A DNA stretch of 64,000 bases, from positions 62,001-126,000 of the forward strand of contig PUQB01000641.1 in the NCBI GenBank assembly GCA_003024785.1, given 5' to 3'. Below the pieces are notes generated by a model that was not told where the DNA came from, ran no database searches, and saw only the letters and a program-made list of their open reading frames with translations. The DNA is from Selaginella tamariscina (lineage: Eukaryota > Streptophyta > Lycopodiopsida > Selaginellales > Selaginellaceae). Shown piece by piece: positions 33,914-46,609 of this stretch. Made by a program: the position numbers and the translations under genes. Every line of letters begins with the position of its first letter. The stretch's first letter is position 1.

Positions 33914-35058
33914 CTAACCCAAGTCTGTACTGTTTACACTGGTTATGAGATTCTCTGAGTTTGTCCGCGACCGTAAGCCGGATCCTATGTGACCCACTGA
34001 CATTGGACACAGCCAGTAATTGGTCTTCGGTCCTAAAACCTGTATTACACAAACAACATGTTAAACTTGGTAAGGATGATTAACAAACTCATTAGGTCCC
34101 ACGCTGATTAAATTTGCAGAAAGTCCCAAGTCGTATGGGTGACGGTAAGTCTGTCCAGCTTTCTCGGCAATCCAACCTTCCCTTTTCCCTTGGTGAAACT
34201 GTCGTATGATAAATCAGTGTGTGTGTGTGAAGAAGATGATCTACCTCAATCGTAGTCTTGTTTGAGAGAGCAAGTAGGAGTTCCAAGCAAGCATAGATCC
34301 AAATACAAGGAAAGCAACAAGTAAACTGAATCCATACAGCACCTGTCAAACACAAGTTCTCATAATACTGAATACCGGTACAATGATAGCTCCAGTACCT
34401 TCCACAAGTAATAGGATGGTTGGCCGTCTTCTAAAGTTGAACAACCCAAAAGTGTTGAAGAATAGGCGGATCCTAGAAAGAGGTAAAACACCAACAGAAA
34501 AAACGCTTTGTAGTTTCTGTGGCCAACACAATTATTAATCCATGCACAGTGATGATCCTGAAGAAACAATGCTAAGAAACAATGGATAGCGATGCTAAGA
34601 CAATACCATTCGTATTATGCAGCGCTTGCAAACGCGGCAGTGATGAGCCCTAGCTGGTTTATATTGCCCACACTTATCACAAAGCCTTCTTTCTTTACCC
34701 TGAAAACAATAAGCGTGCGTGCGTGTGCAATAGACAGTGCATGTGCATGGATTAACATGACATTACATAAATATTATGTTGGTATATCATAACAACTACA
34801 ATAATCATTATATACCTTGGTTTGTGAGGTCTCGAGATCAGGGAGGTAATTCTGTGGGACTTGTCCAGGATCGCGCAGAACAGCCAATCCATACGAGATT
34901 AATATCATAATGTTTAGTACAGTAAACAGGAAGACATGAATGAAACACTGTAGACTGTTCCAAGGCTGGATCAACATAGACAAAACAATATGGTAGTTTG
35001 CAAGGAGGAGCGCAAAGAATATAAGAATCGGAAGCGCCAAACATCTGTCAAGACCCAT
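33914..35058 (-). CDS. DHHC-type protein S-acyltransferase (PAT13-16-like)
   Basis: Attaches palmitate to cysteines of target proteins at endomembranes. Six exons join cleanly: 34816-35058, 34607-34699, 34399-34557, 34245-34342, 34103-34198 and 33914-34039 (introns 116, 49, 56, 46 and 63 nt), giving about 271 residues. ATG 35058 starts [15 protein letters not shown] with two N-terminal membrane segments (about 7-27 and 40-58). The cysteine-rich domain reads [16 protein letters not shown] and CKRCIIRM. The catalytic motif [16 protein letters not shown] opens the next exon (residues 113-128), followed by two more membrane segments. The tail has [25 protein letters not shown] and [12 protein letters not shown], as in the plant PAT13-16 group. 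Exon 4 is 98 nt where 99 are needed, so one base is missing before NKTTIE. Otherwise all splice phases agree. Confidence 0.9.
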
Positions 35059-37740
35059 GACCCGCTCTGCATTTGCAAAATCCGCCCAGATCCAACAATT
35101 TCTGAGCTCGGATCATATGAGCCCTAATTTCCCAAAAATAACATCTTTTTTATTTTATACACAAAATTTGTCCTATGTGCCAGTATCATAATCTTCAATC
35201 ATGGCGCAGAAAATAAGCTCCTAGAGCTTCAAAACAAGAAAACAATCATATTAATTACTATACATGTTAGTTAATTGATGGAAATAAATTTACCCAGTTA
35301 GAATCTTCTCTCATCATTGAAATGCATACATTGAAAGCTGCTTAAATAGTGTTCAATTCCACTTGTCGGCCTTCAGTTTGTAAACTTGGCAAACACAGAG
35401 TCTAAGCCACTCGGTAAGGTATTCCCCGCCAGAGCATCCGGTTAGCATATTCCCCCTTCTTTACTTTGTTTTATTTATTTCTAAATAGTTGGATATTCTA
35501 GAGAATGTTATAATCAAGTTTTAATTTGATAAACTCTCTCATTAGTAACTTAAAGAATATTTTATTGTTTTGGAGTAGTTCACATTTGAATATTTGAAAT
35601 TATTATTAAATCCAATACTTATGAAAGACTGTATCTAAAATTTTAATATGATTCAAGCATTTGTGGGCTTGACTTTCTAATATATATTCGCCCTTATCAT
35701 ATATTTATGTAATGCGGTTATAAGTTCCTTGTCCTTATTAAGATTTATATCAAGTTTATTTGATCTTGTGATATCCATTATACATAAAACCCTTTACACA
35801 TCTTGGTGTTTATTAGAAGCCCTACGGTCGTTTAACCTAATGCCATTTGAGTGTTTTATTTCACATATTCATGAATGTTTATTTTATATATTCCACAAAT
35901 TTTTACATGGGCAAAGAGTCAATTAGTTTACGAAGAGTCTTAAACCATTTGACCCAATGTCACTTAAACTTTTTATTTCATATATATCATCGACCCACCA
36001 AGTTAGAAATGCGATACATTATTTAAGAATTCATATAAATCTCTATTTATTATATTTAAATGTATCTTTTTTATTGTGTTTGTCATATAATGAATCCTCG
36101 TTGAGTTTCACAATAAAACAATCTTAATTAAAATTGTAATTACCATAACATGTAAATGTAAATATGGAAGTTAATTTTATTAAGCAAGTTAATATTATGA
36201 TAAAAGTAGTTTTTTGCATATAATAAGAAATGAAATTTGATTTTAAAAAAATTATTTTATTTATCTTTATCATTCTCACATTATTTAAAAGATAATAAAG
36301 CTATTTTTAAACTTAATACAAAAATGATACTTCTTATCCTTTTTAACCTTCAAGTTACCTTTTGAATCATATTCATTAAAGTGAATATGTATATCCACCC
36401 ATTGTTATCCATCATTTTTTTTTAATAAACCCACTAAAACCTGTACTATTGTTATATTGTACATATTTTATATTGTTCTTCACATATGAGATATCATGGC
36501 TAAAATGAAGTATGTATCGTAAAATTTAACTTTTTAAATATTTGTAATTGTTCATGTTTAATAATAATATTTTATGATAATCTTTAACTTGTCATATGTC
36601 TCGTTTTTTTATTAATCATATTCCAATATAAATTACTTCAATCTCCATTTGCATTTTAATCTAAATTTAATATTTTTTTTATTATTCATCACTTTCATGT
36701 TTTCTCTTTTTCCCCATTATGTAATATGAAAAACTTGTTTGACATGATAATACCCTTTATCTTTAAAATTACTTTTGTTTTGTTAGTTATTCATTTTTAA
36801 TGGTTAGAAAATTTATTTGGGGTGGCAATCCCTTCTTATTATTATATTCAATTGTCAAAGATTGTCATTTGTCTAATTAAGTAATATAAATAATTATTAA
36901 TTAAGTCATAATATGAACAATTATTAACTTCATAAGATGTTGATTTTTTATGTATGTTATTTATTTTCATTTTCACGTTTTCCATCTTAATATCAAAGAT
37001 GATATTACTTTAATTTTCTTCTTATTTAATATTTTCTGTTATTGTCTGTAAAAAAGAATATCATTATATTTTAATAATTCAATAATTTGTTTTATATTAT
37101 TATTAGATGTGTTCTTTGATAAATTTGATTATGCTACACTAATATTTCTAGTTTATAACACTCAAGTTCAAATAATAGTAAATAAAGTAAACTAAATAAT
37201 GTAATAAATATTAAAAATCAAATTAAGTATCAATTAAGTTGGAGAGGTACTCAATAGAGTACATTAAACAATGTATTAATGATTAAAAATTAAATATATT
37301 GGTTGAGTGGTACCTAATAGAGTGCATTTAATTTAATTATATAGTTAGTACTACTCATGATCAATCTAGAGTAGTGCCTAATAAAATGTGTTAACAATGC
37401 ATTTTAAGGACTCACTGTTGCAGCAAACTAACGAGTAGTTTGTTTATAAAATAATAATTAATAGTCTATTTAAATTAGTGTAAATTAATTAATTTACTTT
37501 ATTTAATATCACTAGAGCTTCAATGATATTAGTAGTCTGATTTTTAATTATTATATTGATGTAATAATAGTTAAAAACTATATACCTCTCAAGCTCCTTA
37601 GTACCAAATAAAATATTAGACAATGTAATAAACATTAAAATTCATATCATGTGGCACCTAATATAAACCAAATAAAGAATATTATATAAGAGTTACATTT
37701 TTTGTATAATCTTACACGCTAAATGATAATTAATTAGACA
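35059..37740. other. A+T-rich intergenic DNA with one old repeat fragment
   Basis: No supported gene. About 35820-36020 is a diverged relative of 3520-3640. The remainder is highly A+T-rich with poly-T runs and no clear transposon ends. The promoter of the palmitoyltransferase gene should lie near 35060-35300. Confidence 0.5.
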
Positions 37741-39159
37741 TTAAATATACAAGACAGGATCACCTCTTGAAGGAACCCCAAGTATTGGTTGACATATTGA
37801 AGAAATTGGATAAGTGGGATAGCAACAATTGAAGCATTGGAAGGACAATCGGTGCACGTTTAACACATTCCAAGTTGGACAACAAATATGGTGGTATAAG
37901 AAGTGAACCCAAGAGAAGAAAGTTCTGACTAGGTTGGAAGGGACCGATGGCACGATGCTATTGGCCATGGGATGTAACAAGCGACAACTCAGGCAATGGG
38001 TCAATGGGAAAACCACCTCATGCCATACATTGCACCCGGCAGCAAGGGACCAAAGTAAGGGACAACCGTTGGATTTAGGGCATCCCAATAGTAGTGTAAC
38101 GATCACTCCATTAGGGTTCAGCAATAGTAAGACATGAGGTGGATAGGGTTAGGTCAAGTCAGTGTTGGTCCACTCAGTCAATGAGCTACATTATCCAACA
38201 TTATCCAAAAGTAGGGAATTCGTCCACACTTAAAAGCTACTCGACTGGATGCAGCAGCTAGGGAAGATGCAAAAGCATGAACACTCAGCAACGGAAGTCG
38301 TCAAGTTCTTATCTACCTATGATGGAGGCAACATGAAGTCCAGGCGTAGGTACATCAGTTGCCGGCCTAGAGGAAGAAGCTCAGTGGTACCGAGGAATCA
38401 AGGAGGAAATCGTTGACAGACCTCACCATTGAATAGGACAGAGGTCGGGACATGGTGGCACTGCTCACATTCCTATTTGCAAAGTTCTTCTGGACCGTTC
38501 TTGAACATCCCTAGCATGAATGCCCGACATGCCCTACTGGGAAAGAAGGTAATAGTTGCCTCCTTGATCATGATGCTTGAGAACCGTATGTTGAAAGACA
38601 ATTCACAATCCTATACCACTTTTGACAAGGCAGCAACGGGAGGAATGTCATCGACCAAGGGTAGAGGAGAACGAAGGCAAGGAGGAGACCCCGCTCCATA
38701 GGAGGAGGCTCAACCAAGGCAAACATTGAGTCCATCAGCTAGGCACCCGATAGAGCCCGACCAGAGTTGTTGGGAGCAATTGCAAAGGCACAACATGAGG
38801 TTGCGCAGCTACAACAACAACATACCACCACCAAGACCCTTCAACATGAGGTCAGTAGGTTGAAGGACAGCAAGACACCGCAAACAAGTAAAGGAGGTTC
38901 ATGACCAACTACACATCTAGCAAGGTATGGCCACTTCCTCCATTAGGGAGGAACAGCTTTCATAGCAAGCACATGGGAGAACTCACACTCACGTAGCATG
39001 TCATAGCCTCAGAGCAACAAGAGGTCTGGAGAGGTGAGATTGCGTACGAGGCACCCATGGCATGAGGACGTAGCCAAAGTTAAGTTTGGGCATATTGTTG
39101 GTTGCTAGGCGTCCATACTGAAGGGTGAGGGCAAACAATTGGCCACACGAAGTTAGCAG
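37741..39159. other. Repeat-like DNA of unknown origin
   Basis: Base composition rises sharply to near 50% GC compared with the left flank. Open stretches exist on both strands (37741-38124 minus, 38429-38701 plus). The plus strand near 38560-38690 reads MMLENRMLKDNSQS and FDKAATGGMSSTKGRGERR, with Q/H-rich text after it, suggestive of a decayed gag. No zinc knuckle, protease or RT motif was found. I leave it unassigned. Confidence 0.4.
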
Positions 39160-40618
39160 TATGAATAAACATATGGTACGGCTCGTCAATCTGACCTCGG
39201 ATTTTAGAATTGAATATATGGCTGTGATACTTGGACGGTTGGGAGTGGCCGGACCAAGTTTCAGCTACAAATTCCCAGCGGAGATCCATGCGCGACTTCT
39301 TCTAGGGTTCATAGAGGGGGATCTAGGGTTCTTGAGGAAATCATAAGTCCGATCTCGGATTTTTGATTTGAATACATGGCTGAGATCCTTGGACGGTTAG
39401 GGGCACCGGATCAAGTTTCAGCTACAGATTCTGAGCGGATTGTGAGATCCACGCGCGACTTCCTTAAGGGTTCCTATAGCCTTTTCAAGTGTGTTTTTTG
39501 TCGGTTTGTGTTCGTTTTTGAGCTTTCGATTGTTCTCTAAGCTGCTATACACCGTTGTAGTTGGTATTTCCATCTAGGTGTGAGGGATTTACACAGCTAC
39601 AGTAGTTGCCCAGTTTGGGCATCTGCTGTATGTTCTTCATGGCCTTCTGCTGGTTTGCAGCATTGGCATTTCTTGCTGCTGTGTGGCTGTTTTTGTCTTG
39701 CTTTCTCACCTACTGTATCCTCCTACACCCGTTGTCTTAGTCCTTTGGTTTTATCGCACCGCTGTCAGGTGCTTTCTACTGAAGGGGATGCACCAGCTGT
39801 GGTTTCTGCGTTGGCAGGAAGCACTGGAACACGGTATCGACTCATATTGCATTAGGTTTCAAGTGAGCGATCACCATTTAGTGGTCTTTCTGGTTGGCAT
39901 CATTCAATGGGGCGACGAACTCTTAACGATTTACAAGGAGTGGAATGTGGTTCGGTTTAAGGTGTTGTATTCAGCTGCATGGTAGTTTGTTTGTTTGTGG
40001 GCTACAGTTGGTACTGTTGGTGTGGGTTAGGCACTTTCTGGTGCTACTGTGGTTCCTTGGTGGGGGAGTGTGTGTTCCGGATGATTCACCATTGGCCTAA
40101 CCTTGTTGGTTGATCACGTTTTGGGTAGCTCTGAGGGAGTTTTTAGGTCTTTTTGGGTACTGGGTGTAGGCATTTCCTAGTGTTCCTGGGGGACGGACTT
40201 GTGGGCTTCTTGGGGGTTGGCTGGTACATGTGGTTTGGGCATTATCCAGTACTTTCTGGTGTGAGTTGGTCTTCCTCCTTGGTGATATTTTTCACCTACT
40301 TCGCCCTCGACTTGTGGTTGCCAGATTTATACAAGGGTTTGGCTTTCTTGGAGTTTCATCTGGTTTTGTGCTGTATGTTGGCTTGGCTCGTGGAACGGCA
40401 TGCGACAGTATCCCGGCATTGAAGACCGGTAAAGGTCTGAAGCATGACAAAACCGATATCTGTGAGCTGGAGCTTCAATGTCCAAGACTTCAGGGTATAA
40501 CGAATATCCTATGGATATTCCAAGGTATCGTGGAGGCAAAGTATAGTTAGCATACAGTTTATTGTCCTTTGTACATTTTTGCTGGTTTAATTCAAATTAC
40601 TGTTATGAATAAACATAT
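39160..40618 (+). mobile_element. Unclassified 1.43-kb retroposon with 15-bp target-site duplication
   Basis: A 1429-bp insert (39175-40603) is bracketed by two perfect copies of TATGAATAAACATAT (39160-39174 and 40604-40618). Its last about 120 bp recur at 41173-41292 with a different duplication, so the right end is a true, reused terminus. The left part has two diverged tandem units of about 158 bp (from 39199 and 39357). The middle is G/T-rich with a recurring gcactttctggtg-like motif and no recognisable protein domain. It has no LTR, terminal inverted repeat or poly-A tail; it ends TTCAAATTACTGT. Long variable duplications and 5' truncation fit target-primed reverse transcription using another element's enzyme. 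Confidence 0.75.
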
Positions 40619-40814
40619 TTAGGTTGGTAACAATAATTAGCCTGCTTAAGTAGGAGTTAATGGTGGGTAGGCCATCATGGGGACGACACATAACCGCTAA
40701 TTAAGCAATTTGACATTTTTGACATTATTATATTTATTAATAAAATATTAAATAATATTTAATAAATACTAATTAATGTTTTAAAAAGGTTAATTCATAA
40801 AAGAAATACAGTAA
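40619..40814. other. A+T-rich flank
   Basis: Short A+T-rich stretch continuing the sequence left of the retroposon. It meets family B DNA near 40815. Confidence 0.5.
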
Positions 40815-41154
40815 AAAATATTGTACGTGTGCCTCTAGCATTGGCTAGATCATGGAGATCCATTAGCACGGTAGAGCGGGTAGTGACTGTTGCACAAGCA
40901 ACAGACCAACTCCCAGTGTTTTGGTTGTCTATCCCTATTGTTGTACCTTTGCCTATATGGTTATCACTCTTGAGATCATGATCTCCAGTTTGCACTCTTC
41001 CGACCGTGACCTTCTATGGGATTGATCATTCTTGTTGGTCCTACGTCCCTAGCCCCTTTGGTTATCCATGTCTACCTTCGGCTTTTGTTTGATTGTTAAT
41101 GCAATTGCCTAGGTTAGTGTCTTGCTCATCAACTTGGTCAGCTTGTAGCAATCA

Positions 41155-41310
41155 TATGTATTGTGGGATCCAAGACTTCCAGGGTATAACGAATATCCTA
41201 TGGATATTCAAGGTATTGTGGAGGCAAAGTATAGTTAGCATACAGTTTATTGTCCTTTGTGTACATTTTCGCTATTTTAATTCAATTATCGTTATGTATT
41301 GTGGGATCCA
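41155..41310 (+). mobile_element. 120-bp truncated retroposon copy with 18-bp target-site duplication
   Basis: The insert 41173-41292 equals the last part of the 1.43-kb retroposon (ccagggtataacg, then atcctatggatattc, to ttcaattatcgt). It is flanked by perfect TATGTATTGTGGGATCCA at 41155-41172 and 41293-41310. The empty site is visible at 47515-47530 of the inner family B element, which confirms the insertion. Confidence 0.88.
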
Positions 41311-41961
41311 CGGACATTACATATTTTATAGTACTTATCTTCTCACGATGTGTATCCCAATTAGGTGAGTGTTGCAGCCAAATCTGCCTCTCGGCCATGT
41401 GAGCCTCACCTCATGGTAGTTGTCCTTGCTCTTTGGTTCCCAAGCATCGCTCCCTTCTCGTAGGCCTTGGGGCGTCCGAAGGTCTACTCATCCATGGTAA
41501 TGTCATTTGCTCCTTCGAGCTTTAGCATTGATTTTATTTTGTGTCTTCTTTTCCTAGTGCCTCTTGGCTTCCCACTTCTTAGCTTTCTTGGCATATCGAA
41601 GTAACTTGTCAAACGTCTAATTGTCATCCAACCTAATCCATTTCTAAATAGTCCCTTTCGATACCAGGTACTCACCCTGACCTAATGCATATCCGATCTA
41701 TTAAACCTCTAGTATGGAGATCTCTTCCTCGGTGGTTGGCCCCTCCCTACAAGGGCCTTCCAAATGAGGCTCTTCCTCCCCTCTTTTTGGGCATCCAAGG
41801 TTGACCTACCTTTCCTTGTTGGGTGACGATGGCCCTCGGTTTATTACCTTGGGTCCCTTGTAGCATTGGCCATGCAAGACCTCCAGCTCTCATCCATTGT
41901 CATTCTCTCCGCTGTCATCACCACTTCAATTTTCATGCCTCTAGTGCAGGCTTCACATGTC

Positions 41962-41966
41962 CTAGG
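41962..41966. repeat. Target-site duplication CTAGG of the family C element, left copy
   Basis: CTAGG directly before the 5' LTR; the same bases follow the 3' LTR at 56912-56916. Outer family B sequence continues across the two points. Confidence 0.85.
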
Positions 41967-42394
41967 TGTCATGACTCGATACAGAATACAGGATACGACC
42001 TACAAGTACAAGATACGGGATACATGATATGCCTACAAGATATGCCGACATGATATGCCTACATGATATACTTACAAGATATACAGAATACAGAATACGA
42101 CCTACAGGATATAAGATACAAGATACGGGATATAAGATATGCCTACAGGATAAGAAACATTATTTTTAGCTCATGACTAGATTAGCTCTTGGAGTATATT
42201 TTTACCTCTTGCCTAGATTAGCTCTTGAAGTTGTGAGAATAAAAGCCCGACCTAATTTGTATAATTAGTTATTATCAACACCAGTCATTTTACGATTATT
42301 CTTGTCTTATTCTTGTCTTGCTCTTTTGCCTCATGTTTTAGTTCTTGTCCTGCTTTTGAGTCAAGCCTCCTTGCTTTTAAATTGTGGCCTGACA
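41967..42394 (+). mobile_element. 5' LTR of family C
   Basis: Starts TGTCATGACTCGATAC and ends GTGGCCTGACA. Its first half is a run of 11-12-bp units of the form GATATGCCTACA. A TATA-like element (tataatta) and ttcttgtcttg repeats follow. Confidence 0.88.
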
Positions 42395-42859
42395 GTTTTG
42401 ATAGTAATTACTTTCATAGCTCCCCGATTTTCAGTTACTTTTTTTTATCTTAGATTTTCTCCATTGTTTTCCTCCTCCTTTTCTTTCACAGATCACAGAA
42501 ATTTGAGCAATTTCAACGCGAGCACCAAATGTTGCTTCATAGCTGGCCACTTTGGGCCAAGTGGTCATAGATTTGCAAGGTTCCACCAACGCGGCACATG
42601 CAAGTGTTGATGCATCCTCCAAGGTTGCAGCGTAGGCTCTCTCTCAAGCATTCTGTGGTTTTCCTCTCCATCGAATTCTTCTTCAGAGCCAAAGATCAGG
42701 CATGCTAAAGAAGTTCAGTTGCAATGCACCGATTTTCAAGGTTTCCTAAATTAGATTAAGCTTTTGATCTGCATGCAACCACGCTGCTACTCGACTGATG
42801 CATAAAAGATTGGCCTTTTGGCATCCTTACTAGTTGGATCCCCCTTTGCTGGCCATTTC

Positions 42860-42915
42860 GATGGAAGACTTTGAAGGATTCATGGATGCTGATCGCGAGA
42901 ACTCCGCAGGTTAGA
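42860..42915 (+). pseudogene. Start of family C gag, cut by the inner family B element
   Basis: ATG at 42860 opens MEDFEGFMDADRENSAG, then the frame meets the family B LTR at 42916. The matching gag continuation starts at 50416. Confidence 0.6.
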
Positions 42916-43560
42916 TGTGTGTTCTTAAGAAGCCTCAGTGGTTGCTAAGACGCTGTGGATAGCGTCCAACTTCGGGGGTCCGAACCGACAAGCCGGCCTT
43001 ACCTCGGAAGTAATGGAAAGTGTTGAATGGCCTCTACCTGGACGCCACAAGGGTCCGTGTACAGGGTGGGGGAGTTCTACTATAGTGGTTTGGCAGAGAG
43101 CATTGCTCAGCCTAGGAGTGGGACAAGTGGGGGATCCCTGCTTGTAAGGTGAATAGAAGGAGTATGGATATATTATAATGCCTGCCTGAGTAAAACTATC
43201 TCCGATAGAGGAGCAAGATATAAGATGCAGACTTGACTCCCAAAAAGATCCCAACCCACTACCAGCCTTCCTACTTATATAGTGGGTTACCTAGCGCTAG
43301 ACCCTAGACACTGTGGCGCTTTCCTATTGGTCTGCCGCCTATGACAGAGTTCGTCTGTCGCATTTATGTGCCTCTCTCACGCGTGCTATTCTGCGTACCC
43401 TGGGTAGTTGGTTCGGACAATCGGATCTATGCCTGGTTATGCCACCGCCTAACATTTGTTGCCATCAATTTGTACTTGCAATACCTTCCTTATCCAGTGC
43501 TTCATCCCGTCGCTCGTTTCGGCCGGTTGGCCGTTTCACATGTCAGACCACCATCAACCA
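42916..43560 (-). mobile_element. 3' LTR of the inner family B element
   Basis: From TGTGTGTTCTTAAG to accaccatcaacca. Closely similar to 49785-50415 and more distantly to 57503-58127. It includes the shared ttatatagtgggttacctag block, a TATA-like candidate on either strand. Confidence 0.85.
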
Positions 43561-46500
43561 GATGCCCGGGCTTATTCGTTGCACGTCCTCGAGCCATGTG
43601 CTCTCTCTCCCCTAGGCTATGCCCGATTGTTTACGGTAGGTAGCGACTTCGTTTTCTACAGCGACTAGCTTCTGCTTCAGGGTTGCAATCGTTATCTCCT
43701 GAGCCTTCTGTCTCTGGAACCCCGCCTCCTGCTCTTCCTACGTGTGTTTTACTTGAGCCTCCAGCCCCTGGACTTGTTTGCGTGAGTGCTGTAACTCATG
43801 TTCCCTTGCTATGAGTAGTTGGGCTTGTTGTTGGGCGTGCTCCCTCAACCCTGAGGTGATTCATGGTGGATTCGGTTCCCTAGTTGACCCGTGCTCTGTC
43901 TTGCACTTGATGGTATCGCGCCGCTCACCTTTGGCTCCTCGAGTAGGGGTCCTGCTTGGCTGGCTGTAGGTGTGGTACTAGCCCTTGCGAGTTGAGCCTT
44001 GTTCACAACTCCTCTCTGACCGTCGTCAGTTCTACTTGTGCTTCTGCGAGCTCCCCGCTCCCCCGCTCTATCTCGGATCTAAGTTCGTGTACCTTCTTGC
44101 CTTCTTTGCTATGACCTGGCTGCGGGTTTGCCGGTTGTCCTCAGTAGCCTTAGGAGGGTTTTGCACTTGTTGTATAACTTCAGAATTTTGCTGTCCTCTC
44201 GCTCCAAAGTTCCCAGGCGTCCTTTTTTTTTTAAATGTTATCATACACAGTCAACCCCTTGACACAGCAATTTTTAGCTTTTGGGTATCTTCCCGTGCTT
44301 CCTACCATCGTTCTGTGAGCTCTGCCACTATGTCATCATGTCCTTCGCCACAGCTGGGAGATTGAGGTTGTTATGTATCGCCTTGCTTCCTTTAACTAGT
44401 CGAAGGCCTCCGCGAGCTTGGTATAAGCCATGGAGGCCCATCGTCCGTTGGCCTAGAAATGTGGTAATTACCTTTTGACTCATCCCCCTTGCCTCCCTCC
44501 TTTCCTTGGTCGGGTTCGTTGATTGCTCGGGTGTTACTGTCGGAAATTCCGGTGGTAGCAAGGATCCTACAACTAGGGGAATTGCGTGTATGGGTTTAGG
44601 GTCCCATGCTCTGGTAATTCCTGGTCAGGGAAGGGGTTGCCCTCCACCTTCCTTTGTCGATTCCGGAGGTCATGGCTGTTCCCTACGGTTGTACTAACCT
44701 TTCCTCCTCTGTTCTTTGTCCTTCATTTGGAGTGGTGGTGGTGCTCTAACTATCGTCCGGCCAACCAGCAATGTGGTCATAATCGCGATGTGGCCGGCCA
44801 TGGAAAGCCTTTGCTCAGTCCTGGTCCGAACTCCGTGAATTTCGCTGGTTAGAGCCGGAACCAAGTACTCAGCCCAATTTACCGCGACTCCTTCCTAGGT
44901 CCTATAGAGACTGTTTGCTAACCACCTGGGAATTTGTCTCCAATCTTCCCATAAGCATGAAGGTCACTAGTGCTATGAACTCAGCTGCTTCCTCCTTCGC
45001 TTGTATGCCTCGTAGCCCAAGGTCCCTGTGGCGGGCTATTGAATCTATGTGTTCGAACATTCCCCTAAGGCGAGGCCATCCCCTAGTAGTCGGAGACTAT
45101 CGCTAGTTCATCGACATAATGCGAAAGAACTGCACTCTCATCATGCACTAAATCCCCCTCCGCTTGATTTGACTAGCTACTAGTTCCGCTGACTGGATGA
45201 ATTCTTGGCCTTCTTGGCAAATCCCGGGTCCTTCACTCCTCCCCACGGAAGGTCAAAGAATTTGTCCAACCGCAGCTGCCTCCTGACTCATCGAACGTCG
45301 GGTTGCCCGATTAATTTTGAACTTAGAGTGTCTGGGCGACACCAGTTTGCTGTTCGTTCCTGGCCCTCAATGAACAAACGAATCTCTTCAATACCACTGG
45401 TCGATTCCTCTCCCTCCACCCTGTGTCATGGCAATGGAGTGTGGCACTTACGTCTCTTGTCCAAGTATAGGTGTCATGGCAGTCCTTGTGACTTCCTCCG
45501 AGGTGATTGGCGCGGCTATCCCTACGCCCAGATCCGCAATGATGGTGCTGTCCGACCATCATTGTCTTTGTAGTACGTGCCTCACACATGCGGTCCAATG
45601 TCGTGAACCATGTGATCATTTGAGCTGGCCACACGTGCATTTGGAGATCTTGCTTTGACCCCTCCGTCTTCCCTGTTGTGTTACCTCGTGGTCTGATTGC
45701 CCTGCCCCGGGATTCCTCGGCCTGTGCTCCTCTGGGTGGCTAGATCGGCTATTGTTGGCTGCCGTCATGGTACATGTCCATTATCGTTGTCTGTTGTGGT
45801 TTTGATGGCCTGGTGGAGCCCATCCTGGTTCTAACTGCAAAGCCTTACTTGTTAATCCCTTCCTGCTTCTTCCCCATATTGGCCTCGCACGTCCCGCATC
45901 TCTGGGACTTCGTCCTACTTCTACCAGGGAGGGTCTATGCTGGAGCTTCTCCCCTCCCCACTTCCAGGGCTGATCTTCGATCATTGGTAGTGGGTACTTG
46001 CCGTTGAGGCCAGGGCCGATATAGGGCTTTGGTCCATACTGTACTGGGATTGGGGGCTCTACTTGATTGGTGCGATTGTCTGACTGTGGTGTGTCCAAAT
46101 GGGCCTTCCGGAATCGTCCTGGTGGTCGGTGAACCAGTTTTTGCGCCCCACTATGTCTGGATAGTTTTGGGCTTTGGTCACTCCCCCTGCGATCCTTGGT
46201 TCGTTCACGCTGAGCTGCCTCTAATGATAGGCCTCCTACTTGGCACGGCCTGATCCCGGGGGTCGGCCTGCAAAGGTCGCCGTTGTGCCCTCGTTCCATC
46301 CTCCGCGCCTGCTTGGCCTAATATTCCAGTGCCCTGAATTTCTATGCAGGGGCCTGGGTTTGGCCTGTAGGTACGGACCTTATCGCACGTTTGGTTCAGA
46401 ATCTTATTTGTTGATGCTCCCAGTTGTGCTGCACCTTCGCACCCCTGAGCCAGGGTCGACCGAGGAGTAGGTCAATCCCCTCTAGCGTGCATGTCTAGGA

Positions 46501-46600
46501 CCACAACATTTATCCAAAATTTGACCTTTTGGATGTCGACTTCTACTGCCCTCAAGATGCCCTTAGGTGCCACCTCGGCCTATTTGCCATGCATACTTGA
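43561..46600 (-). other. Family B 3' region of unclear coding content
   Basis: Minus-strand frames carry coiled-coil or gag-like text: EEQEAGFQRQKAQEITIA (about 43730), FEHIDSIARHRDLGLRGI (about 45050), SGIEEIRLFIEGQERTANW (about 45370). They are in several frames and match no pol motif I know. This could be an extra ORF before the 3' LTR, a captured gag from another element, or decayed text. Confidence 0.45.
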
Positions 46601-46609
46601 AAGGGAGTA

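Larger units (their letters stand above)
40815..41966 (-). mobile_element. Outer family B element, left part (gag remnants)
   Basis: Aligns in the same order with 47196-49205 of the inner family B element, with an internal deletion equivalent to about 47900-48970. The gag frame at 41675-41484 reads TWYRKGLFRNGLGWM and SYFDMPRKLRSGKPRGTRK, the counterpart of 47958-47764. It is interrupted by the 120-bp retroposon copy at 41173-41292 and then by the family C element at 41967. It resumes at 56912. No 3' LTR was found at its left end. Confidence 0.8.

Noticed and set aside
35729-35926. Plus-strand 65-codon frame in the A+T-rich intergenic region
   Set aside because: Overlaps a dispersed repeat fragment, low complexity, no domain.
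39580-40550. Protein-coding gene within the retroposon
   Set aside because: Several overlapping short frames with hydrophobic, G/T-driven composition and no domain or splice signal in agreement.
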